Positions 1-4,706 of a stretch of DNA of 5,163 nucleotides are shown here, one piece after another. Positions within the stretch are counted from its first letter, which is position 1, and each line of letters starts with the position of its first letter. Both the position numbers and the translations under genes were made by a program. Source of the stretch: Bacteroidales bacterium UBA6340 (GTDB lineage: Bacteria; Bacteroidota; Bacteroidia; Bacteroidales; Paludibacteraceae); contig DJSG01000024.1 of the NCBI GenBank assembly GCA_002440265.1, positions 1-5,163 on the forward strand, written 5' to 3'. The notes beneath the pieces were generated by a model that worked only from the letters and a program-made list of their open reading frames with translations, was not told where the DNA came from and ran no database searches.

Positions 1-200
1 ATTCTTAAGGAGCAACTAAATAGAATGTTTATTCCAAGCATATTTGAAGGAAACCGGAATATCTTTTCGTAAATACGTATCATATAGCACAGATTCTTGC
101 ATAGCCTATTTCACCTCACATTGTATATTACAGATATAAACATTTATGTTAAATGTGTATAAAATACACTTTTTTCTCATTTAGGGTGTAGTTTTTTGGC
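1..200. other. AT-rich non-coding stretch upstream of the sigma factor gene
   Basis: I see no convincing gene, RNA gene or terminator here. The stretch is clearly more AT-rich than the coding DNA that follows, as expected of an intergenic region in Bacteroidota. It contains an imperfect -7-like element (CATATTTG at 39-46, one mismatch to TAnnTTTG) without a partner. The gene to the left lies outside the window, so its orientation is unknown. Confidence 0.6.
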
Positions 201-208
201 TACTTTTG
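201..208 (+). promoter_or_regulatory. Bacteroidetes-type -7 promoter element (TAnnTTTG) for the sigma factor unit
   Basis: TACTTTTG matches the Bacteroidetes primary-sigma -7 consensus TAnnTTTG exactly. A good -33 TTTG is not present at the expected 19-21 base distance. The nearest candidate is TTTA at 180-183, with a 17-base gap. Transcription would begin a few bases downstream, around 212-217, giving a leader of about 55-60 bases before the ATG at 272. The weak -33 might mean an activator or an alternative sigma factor is involved, including self-activation by the encoded ECF sigma factor. That is inference. Confidence 0.55.
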
Positions 209-260
209 CATTATATATATAGAACTGAAACAACAAGAATAGTGAACAAAAATGACAGAG

Positions 261-293
261 ACCAAAGAACAATGAAAGTAACCAAAGAGCAAT
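261..293 (+). repeat. Imperfect 13-base direct repeat spanning the sigma factor start codon
   Basis: ACCAAAGAACAAT (261-273) recurs as ACCAAAGAGCAAT (281-293), 12 of 13 bases identical at a 20-base offset. The first copy ends on the first two bases of the ATG at 272. It may be chance in A-rich DNA, a small local duplication, or a site on the mRNA or DNA that affects initiation. Confidence 0.4.
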
Positions 294-760
294 TTCCACA
301 ATTGGTGGAGACATACAAGAGCACCATCTACAGCGTCTGCTATATGTTCTCAAAAGACAATGACGAAGTGGCAGACCTGTTTCAGGAAGTGCTCATTAAC
401 CTGTGGCTGGGATTGGACTCTTTTTCCTACCGCGACGATGGCTCGTTGAAGGCGTGGATATACCGCGTTACAATGAATACGTGCCTTATGCTCGACCGCG
501 AGAAAAAGCGACATGGCGAGGTCGTGCCGCTTTCCATGGAAACAGACCTTTTCGATGATACCCCTGCCGACAATGAACAAAGGCAACAGATACAGGCTCT
601 CTACGACCGTATCCAATTGCTGGCTCCTGTGGATAGGGCTATCGTACTGATGTGGCTCACCGATATGAGTTATGAGGAGATTGCCCGAATCATAGGCATA
701 TCGGTGCAGAACGTGTCGGTGAAACTGGTGCGGATACGCGAAAAACTGAAGAAAATGTAG
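272..760 (+). CDS. ECF-family RNA polymerase sigma factor (sigma-70 type)
   Basis: This is a 162-residue extracytoplasmic-function sigma factor, the subunit that directs core RNA polymerase to a specific promoter set. A sigma-2 region spans about residues 7-78, including the acidic DLFQEVLINLW helix (35-45) and W62-IYRVTMN, the usual -10 recognition and melting part. A variable linker follows at about 80-102. The sigma-4 region is at about 103-160, with the helix-turn-helix MSYEEIARIIGISVQNVSVK (132-151) for -35 binding. Length is normal for the family. The frame is open back to a TTG at 206, which would give 184 residues, but that TTG lies inside the putative -7 element, so ATG 272 is the better start. 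No strong Shine-Dalgarno precedes it. The next gene, 21 bases downstream, is a likely regulator or partner. The regulon cannot be read from the sequence. Confidence 0.92.
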   Translation: MKVTKEQFPQLVETYKSTIYSVCYMFSKDNDEVADLFQEVLINLWLGLDSFSYRDDGSLKAWIYRVTMNTCLMLDREKKRHGEVVPLSMETDLFDDTPADNEQRQQIQALYDRIQLLAPVDRAIVLMWLTDMSYEEIARIIGISVQNVSVKLVRIREKLKKM

Positions 761-781
761 AACCCTTACAAAGTAACAACT

Positions 782-1348
782 ATGGACGAATTGCAAGAAA
801 TGAAAGCCCAAATGGCATTGCTCAACGAGCAGTTGAGTCATGAGAAGATAGTGACAGACCGCCTGTTGCGGGACGTGATGAGACGGCAGGTGGACAGGTG
901 GAACAGTGTAGCGCGCAAGGATTGTATAGAGGCATTTTTGATACTATGCAGCACATACCTGTTCTATCGGATGGAATTTGGCTGGTGGTTTATAGGTGCC
1001 ACCGTGCTTGTGGCAATAGTGCAGGCATTGTCTGCTTTGATACCGCTTCCGCGTATCAGGCGCGAAGCGATTGCAAACGGCAACCTGCTCACGGTAGCGC
1101 GACAGATGCGCACTCGGCGCAAAATGTACGAACGGTGGATAAGTGTCCGTTTCGTGCTGATAATAGGCTGGTTTATGGGACTTATATGGGAAATGATGCG
1201 GTGGTACCATTGCACCGAACCTTGGGTATATGTGGCGTGTTCCCTAATGTGGATAGTGCTCGCAGCCTACGCCATCACCAAAGACCGCTGGCGTTACAAA
1301 GGCTATCTCCGCGAGATGGACGAGGTGATAACACAGATAGAAGAATGA
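782..1348 (+). CDS. Four-helix membrane protein paired with the ECF sigma factor; candidate anti-sigma factor
   Basis: This 188-residue protein has no domain I can name with confidence. The first 40 or so residues form a charged amphipathic helix (MDELQEMKAQMALLNEQL and onward), probably a coiled coil or protein-binding helix facing the cytoplasm. Hydrophobic segments follow at about 48-62, 66-87, 122-139 and 147-165. A basic cytoplasmic-type loop lies between the pairs (91-118, rich in Arg), and the C-terminal tail is charged. As I recall, Bacteroidales ECF sigma genes are often followed by membrane proteins with a very similar MDEL..MK.QM.LL start. The gene begins 21 bases after the sigma stop codon and is almost certainly cotranscribed. 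The inferred role is to hold or release the sigma factor at the membrane. I see no zinc-binding HxxxCxxC anti-sigma motif and no FecR-like domain, so this is a guess from context. Confidence 0.8.
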   Translation: MDELQEMKAQMALLNEQLSHEKIVTDRLLRDVMRRQVDRWNSVARKDCIEAFLILCSTYLFYRMEFGWWFIGATVLVAIVQALSALIPLPRIRREAIANGNLLTVARQMRTRRKMYERWISVRFVLIIGWFMGLIWEMMRWYHCTEPWVYVACSLMWIVLAAYAITKDRWRYKGYLREMDEVITQIEE

Positions 1349-1375
1349 ACATTGCCTGAAAGAACTGCGACAAAC

Positions 1376-1406
1376 AGGGAGGGGACCTATAGTGACCTCT
1401 CTTTTT
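1376..1406 (+). terminator. Probable intrinsic terminator of the sigma factor unit
   Basis: AGGGAGG (1376-1382) can pair with CCTCTCT (1396-1402), giving 7 bp with one G-U, and TTTT (1403-1406) follows directly. A shifted register, GAGGGGAC with GACCTCTC, is also possible with one A-A mismatch and one G-U. It lies 27 bases past the stop codon of the membrane protein gene, where a terminator is expected. The stem is modest, so some readthrough into the nqr region is possible. Confidence 0.6.
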
Positions 1407-1424
1407 GTATCCGGTTTTCCATAG

Positions 1425-1453
1425 TCTCCCCCATTGGCTTTATTTTTGGGAGA
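1425..1453 (+). other. Second possible hairpin between the sigma unit and the nqr promoter
   Basis: TCTCCC (1425-1430) is perfectly complementary to GGGAGA (1448-1453) across a 17-base, T-rich loop. There is no T-run after it, so it is not an obvious terminator. The loop and right arm also contain TATTTTTG (1441-1448), an exact match to TAnnTTTG but with no -33 partner at the right distance. The right arm, extended to GAGAGGT (1450-1456), is also complementary to ACCTCTC (1395-1401) in the upstream terminator. Confidence 0.3.
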
Positions 1454-1489
1454 GGTTTCTGGTGTTGTGAATATAGAAAGCACTACTGT

Positions 1490-1499
1490 ATTGTACAAT
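1490..1499. repeat. 10-bp perfect palindrome ATTGTACAAT over the -33 element
   Basis: ATTGTACAAT reads the same on both strands and exactly covers the -33 element of the nqr promoter. A bound dimeric regulator here would compete with RNA polymerase, so it is a candidate operator. A 10-bp palindrome in AT-rich intergenic DNA can also occur by chance, and I cannot assign it to a known regulator. Confidence 0.35.
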
Positions 1500-1521
1500 T
1501 GAGAAAAAAGTAGTAATTTTG
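1490..1521 (+). promoter_or_regulatory. Bacteroidetes-type promoter driving the nqr operon
   Basis: A -33 element ATTG (1490-1493, TTG core 1491-1493) is separated by 20 bases from a perfect -7 element TAATTTTG (1514-1521). The Bacteroidetes consensus is TTTG, 19-21 bases, TAnnTTTG, so both sequence and spacing fit well. Transcription would start near 1526-1530, leaving a leader of about 85 bases before nqrA. This is the best promoter in the window and the natural driver of the nqr genes. Confidence 0.75.
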
Positions 1522-1538
1522 CGCGGATTTTGTGTGTT

Positions 1539-1592
1539 ATGGAATATGGGGACAGAACGGGAAGAATTGAGATTGAGGACAGAAAGAATTAA
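1539..1592 (+). other. Short open frame (17 codons) in the nqrA leader
   Basis: ATG at 1539 opens a frame encoding MEYGDRTGRIEIEDRKN and ending in TAA at 1590-1592, 20 bases before the nqrA start. It lies inside the predicted leader mRNA. The peptide is highly charged, has no run of a single amino acid typical of attenuation peptides, and has no clear ribosome binding site. Its purine-rich sequence contains GGACAGAA twice (1550-1557 and 1577-1584). It is recorded as a possible leader peptide, with chance equally likely. Confidence 0.2.
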
Positions 1593-1612
1593 CAATTAAT
1601 ATAACAAACATC

Positions 1613-2965
1613 ATGCAACAAATCAAACTGAAACGTGGTTTGGACATACCGTTTGAGGGAGTTGCGGCGCAGACGCTCGGCAGCGTCAACCGTCCGCAGG
1701 TCTATCATATCGTGCCCGACCATTTCGCAGGCGTGACACCCAAACTGATGGTGCACGAAGGCGACAGCGTGAAAGTAGGTTCGCCCCTGTTTCACGACAA
1801 GGCATTTGAGCAGATGCTGTTCACATCGCCCGTGAGCGGAAAAGTGGTAGCCATCGTTCGTGGCGACCGCCGCAAGGTGATGTCGATAGACATCGAAGCC
1901 GATGCCGGCATTGCGTATGAGACGTTTGACGTGAAGCAGGACGTGAAGTCGCTCTTGCTGCAGTCGGGTCTATGGTGCTTAATCAAGCAACGCCCGTACG
2001 ACTGCATCGCTATGCCGACCAAACAGCCGAAAGCCGTCTTCATCTCGACATTCGACAGCGCACCTGTGGCACCCGACTACGAATGGGTGCTCAAAGGGCA
2101 TCTGGCAGAACTGCAGGCTGCTGTGAGTGCACTCAGCACCATCGCGCCTGTGTATGTGGGCATTCGCGGAGGAGCCAAGGCTATGGAGTTCCGCGAGTTG
2201 AAAGGCTGCACCCTGTATGAGGTGTACGGTCCGCACCCCGCCGGAAACGTGGGCGTGCAGATTAACCACGTGGCACCGATTGCTAAAGGCGAGACGGTTT
2301 GGACAATCAACATTCAAGACCTCAGCCTGATAGGGCGTCTGCTGACCAAAGGTATTGTGGACATGCAGAAGAAAGTGGCTCTGACAGGACCGCTGGCATC
2401 GAACGCACAGTACTACAATGTGCTGCCGGGTATGCCTCTAACGGCTGTATTCAAGAGCAACGTGATGACAGGCGAGCCTGTGCGCTATGTGGCAGGCAAC
2501 GTGCTGAGCGGTCACCAAGTGGGATTGGACGAGATGATTAGCATCTATGACAACCAGTTCACGGTATTGGACGATGGAACTGAGAATCATGAGTTTATGG
2601 GCTGGATGATGCCGCGTTTCGGCTCGTTCAATGCAAGTTGCACCGACCCCGCCAAGATGTTCGACTGCGCCTTCACACGCTGGCTGTTCGGTAAGAAGCA
2701 TTATGAGTGGGACGCTCGTCTGAAGGGTGGCCGCCGTGCTATCATCGTGAGCGGTCAGTACGACAAAGTGTTCCCGATGGACATCTATCCCGAATACCTG
2801 ATTAAGGCAATGATTGCGGGCAACATCGACAAGATGGAAGCCCTCGGCGTGTATGAAGTGGCTCCCGAAGACTTTGCGCTTTGCGAGTATGTCTGCACCT
2901 CGAAAATGCCGCTTCAGGCAATTGTAAGAACCGCATTGGATAACCTAAAAAAGGAGATTGAGTGA
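1613..2965 (+). CDS. nqrA: Na+-translocating NADH:quinone oxidoreductase subunit A
   Basis: This is the 450-residue NqrA, the soluble cytoplasmic-side subunit of the six-subunit Na+-NQR complex, which carries no covalent cofactor and has been linked to quinone interaction. Length agrees with the family (about 445-450). The N-terminus KLKRGLDIPFEG (5-16) is the family signature. A barrel-sandwich region follows: GVTPKLMVHEGDSVKVG (40-56), then SPLFHDK and the FTSPVSGKVVAIVRGDRRK hairpin (70-88). Mid-protein GPHPAGNVGVQINHVAPIAKG and WTINIQDLSLIGRL, and near the C-terminus PMDIYPEYLIKAM and APEDFALCEYVCTSK, are all recognisable NqrA blocks. No membrane helix is seen. The ATG at 1613 follows an A-rich leader with no Shine-Dalgarno, as usual in Bacteroidota. 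The gene is the first of the operon and sits about 85 bases after the predicted transcription start. Its stop codon overlaps the nqrB start. Confidence 0.97.
   Translation: MQQIKLKRGLDIPFEGVAAQTLGSVNRPQVYHIVPDHFAGVTPKLMVHEGDSVKVGSPLFHDKAFEQMLFTSPVSGKVVAIVRGDRRKVMSIDIEADAGIAYETFDVKQDVKSLLLQSGLWCLIKQRPYDCIAMPTKQPKAVFISTFDSAPVAPDYEWVLKGHLAELQAAVSALSTIAPVYVGIRGGAKAMEFRELKGCTLYEVYGPHPAGNVGVQINHVAPIAKGETVWTINIQDLSLIGRLLTKGIVDMQKKVALTGPLASNAQYYNVLPGMPLTAVFKSNVMTGEPVRYVAGNVLSGHQVGLDEMISIYDNQFTVLDDGTENHEFMGWMMPRFGSFNASCTDPAKMFDCAFTRWLFGKKHYEWDARLKGGRRAIIVSGQYDKVFPMDIYPEYLIKAMIAGNIDKMEALGVYEVAPEDFALCEYVCTSKMPLQAIVRTALDNLKKEIE
2951..2956 (+). promoter_or_regulatory. Shine-Dalgarno sequence for nqrB inside the end of nqrA
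   Basis: AAGGAG lies 8 bases before the nqrB ATG at 2965 (and 5 before a GTG at 2962). It stands out because the other genes here have no clear Shine-Dalgarno. Together with the overlapping TGATG stop-start it suggests that NqrB is translated by reinitiation or coupling after NqrA, keeping the two subunits in step. Confidence 0.6.
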
Positions 2966-4170
2966 TGTTTAAGGGATTATATAAAATGATGGAGAAACTT
3001 CGTCCTACTTTCGACGAAGGCGGCAAGTTGCACGCACTCCACTCGTTGTTCGATGGTTTTGACACGTTCCTGTTCACCCCGAACACGACTTCAAAGCGCA
3101 TTGGCACACAAATCCACGACGGTTCGGACTCCAAACGAACCATGATTATCGTGGTTTTGGCACTCGTTCCCGCTATGTTGTTCGGTATGTTCAATGTCGG
3201 TTACCAGCACTTGTTGGCAACGGGTGAATTGGTACGCGGAGCCATGACTTGCGCCTTGTGGTGGAAAGCATTCGGCTTCGGGTTCTTGGCAGTACTGCCT
3301 TATATCATAGTCAGTTACGCAGTCGGACTCGGTATCGAGTTTACGGTAGCGCAATGGAAGAAAGAAGAGATTCAAGAGGGTTTCCTTGTTACGGGTTTCA
3401 TCATTCCTCTGATTATTCCTATCAACACCCCGCTGTGGATGGTGGCTATCGCTACCGCTTTTGCTGTTATCTTTGCCAAAGAGGTATTTGGCGGTACGGG
3501 CTACAACATCTTCAACGTGGCTCTTATCACGCGCGCGTTCCTGTTCTTTGCATACCCGACCCACATGACGGGTGACGCAGCCTTTGTCCGCACCGGCGGC
3601 ACTTGGGGCTGGGACGGCGGCAAGACCATTGTGGACGGTTTCTCGGGCGCAACGCCTCTGACACAGATTGCCACGACAGCCGATACCCATCTGATGCCCG
3701 TGGATTTCTGGACGGCTTTCAACGGCTTGATACCAGGTTCGGTGGGTGAGACCTGCTGCTGGGCTATCCTGCTCGGCGCGCTGTTGCTGCTGGCGACGGG
3801 TGTGGCTTCGTGGAAGACGATGCTCAGTATCTTCGTAGGCGGCGGACTGACCGCGTGGTTGTTCAATGTCTGCGGTCCTGATACGGCTGCAGCTCACTTC
3901 CCATGGTATATGCATCTGGTAACGGGCGGTTTCGCTTTCGGTGCCGTGTTTATGGCTACTGACCCCGTGACTTCGGCTCGTACGGAGTGCGGCAAGTGGA
4001 TTTACGGTTTCCTCATCGGTTTCATGGCAGTGGTTATCCGCGTACTCAACCCGGGTTATCCGGAGGGTATGATGCTCGCCATCCTGCTGATGAATGCTTT
4101 TGCCCCGCTCATCGACTGGTGCGTGGTACAAGTGAACATCAATCGCCGTGCAAAACGAGTAAGCAAATAA
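2965..4170 (+). CDS. nqrB: Na+-translocating NADH:quinone oxidoreductase subunit B
   Basis: NqrB is a large integral membrane subunit with covalently bound FMN, in the part of Na+-NQR tied to quinone reduction and Na+ transport. The protein is 401 residues from ATG 2965, close to the family's usual 385-415. A soluble N-terminal arm (1-58) ends in the conserved-type DSKRTMI entry to the first helix (from about 59). About nine or ten hydrophobic segments follow. EVFGGTGYNIFNVAL and RAFLFFAYP are family blocks, although the Bacterial versions I remember have Pro where NVAL has Val. The flavinylation motif DGFSGATPL contains Thr230 (codon 3652-3654), the residue expected to be esterified to FMN by the transferase ApbE. 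NPGYPEGMMLAILLMNAFAPLID marks the C-terminal helices. An in-frame GTG at 2962 would add one residue; the ATG is preferred for its 8-base spacing from AAGGAG. The start overlaps the nqrA stop by one base. Confidence 0.97.
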   Translation: MFKGLYKMMEKLRPTFDEGGKLHALHSLFDGFDTFLFTPNTTSKRIGTQIHDGSDSKRTMIIVVLALVPAMLFGMFNVGYQHLLATGELVRGAMTCALWWKAFGFGFLAVLPYIIVSYAVGLGIEFTVAQWKKEEIQEGFLVTGFIIPLIIPINTPLWMVAIATAFAVIFAKEVFGGTGYNIFNVALITRAFLFFAYPTHMTGDAAFVRTGGTWGWDGGKTIVDGFSGATPLTQIATTADTHLMPVDFWTAFNGLIPGSVGETCCWAILLGALLLLATGVASWKTMLSIFVGGGLTAWLFNVCGPDTAAAHFPWYMHLVTGGFAFGAVFMATDPVTSARTECGKWIYGFLIGFMAVVIRVLNPGYPEGMMLAILLMNAFAPLIDWCVVQVNINRRAKRVSK

Positions 4171-4200
4171 GTGTGTGTTACTTTGTGTTTGGAAAAGGAT

Positions 4201-4677
4201 ATGAAAGTGAACAAGTTGTTTCTCTCCCTATTGGTGGTGTGTGTAGCATTGGCGGTGGCAGGTTGTGAGTCGGCTAAGACAGACGACGCATACAACGGCT
4301 ACTATATTCGCAATGCTTCGGACGCAATGGTAAAGGCGTACATAAAGTACATCATTCCTTATCGCGGCGGCAACACGACAACCACATCGCCCGATGGCGA
4401 GACGGTGAAGACCGACTCCATAGGGGCGCAATATGTGGAACTCCACGCCCAAGAGACCAAGATGATTCAGTGGTACTGGACTTATGGGTATCCGGGATTG
4501 GCAAGTACAACTTTGCCTTCGCAGAACTTCTCGGAAATTGCAATATTGAACGAGAATAGGGACACGCTCTACGTGCAACGCCCTATCAATAATAAGGTGT
4601 GGGAGTTGCTGGAGAACCGCGAGACCTCTATGGGTGCGGTAGTGCGCTATCAATTGACTTATCCTGTCACAAAGTAA
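4201..4677 (+). CDS. Small predicted lipoprotein of unknown function, inserted between nqrB and nqrC
   Basis: This 158-residue protein has a lipoprotein signal peptide: MKVNK, a hydrophobic core (6-20) and the lipobox VAGC with Cys22 as the lipidated residue. It should be exported and anchored by lipid on the periplasmic side or in the outer membrane. The mature part looks beta-rich, with alternating aromatic and polar residues (YNGYYIRNASD, IQWYWTYGYPG, RDTLYVQRPIN) and no catalytic motif I recognise. The C-terminal pattern (DTLYV, then W-E-L, then VVRYQLTY) reminds me of small Bacteroidales lipoproteins of unknown function; that is memory, not a search. An in-frame GTG at 4171 directly follows the nqrB stop, but ATG 4201 gives a clean signal peptide and is preferred. 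AAAAGG lies just before it, too close for an ideal Shine-Dalgarno. With 30 bases to nqrB and 29 to nqrC, it is surely part of the operon. A role in assembly or stability of Na+-NQR is possible. Confidence 0.85.
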   Translation: MKVNKLFLSLLVVCVALAVAGCESAKTDDAYNGYYIRNASDAMVKAYIKYIIPYRGGNTTTTSPDGETVKTDSIGAQYVELHAQETKMIQWYWTYGYPGLASTTLPSQNFSEIAILNENRDTLYVQRPINNKVWELLENRETSMGAVVRYQLTYPVTK

Positions 4678-4706
4678 AGTAAGTAATTAAAAAATAACCA
4701 AACATT

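Noticed and set aside
206..271. TTG-initiated 22-residue extension of the sigma factor
   Set aside because: The TTG lies inside the likely -7 promoter element, so it would be upstream of the transcript. The added residues do not resemble sigma-factor N-termini, and ATG 272 starts the family-like region.
898..1359. 153-codon plus-strand frame overlapping the four-helix membrane protein
   Set aside because: It is out of frame within a gene that has a coherent start, helix pattern and operon spacing. Its translation has no recognisable features.
1527..1612. FMN riboswitch in the nqr leader, suggested by the flavin cofactors of Na+-NQR
   Set aside because: The leader is too short and purine-rich and lacks the conserved multi-helix core of the FMN aptamer.
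3091..4131. 346-codon open frame on the minus strand opposite nqrB
   Set aside because: It is antisense to a clearly recognised gene, and its His-, Arg- and Gln-rich translation has no family resemblance. Long antisense frames are expected opposite GC-rich codons.
4178..4191. Internal promoter before the lipoprotein gene (TTACTTTG, TTTG-rich stretch)
   Set aside because: Only 7 of 8 matches to TAnnTTTG, with no -33 element at the correct distance. Operon readthrough from the nqrA promoter explains expression more simply.
4171..4200. GTG start at 4171 for the lipoprotein
   Set aside because: It would put ten extra residues with acidic and Cys content before a normal signal peptide. ATG 4201 gives a standard MKVNK plus hydrophobic core.
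4228..4653. 141-codon minus-strand frame opposite the lipoprotein gene
   Set aside because: The plus strand has a clear signal peptide and lipobox and the right orientation for the operon. This frame has neither a promoter nor recognisable motifs.
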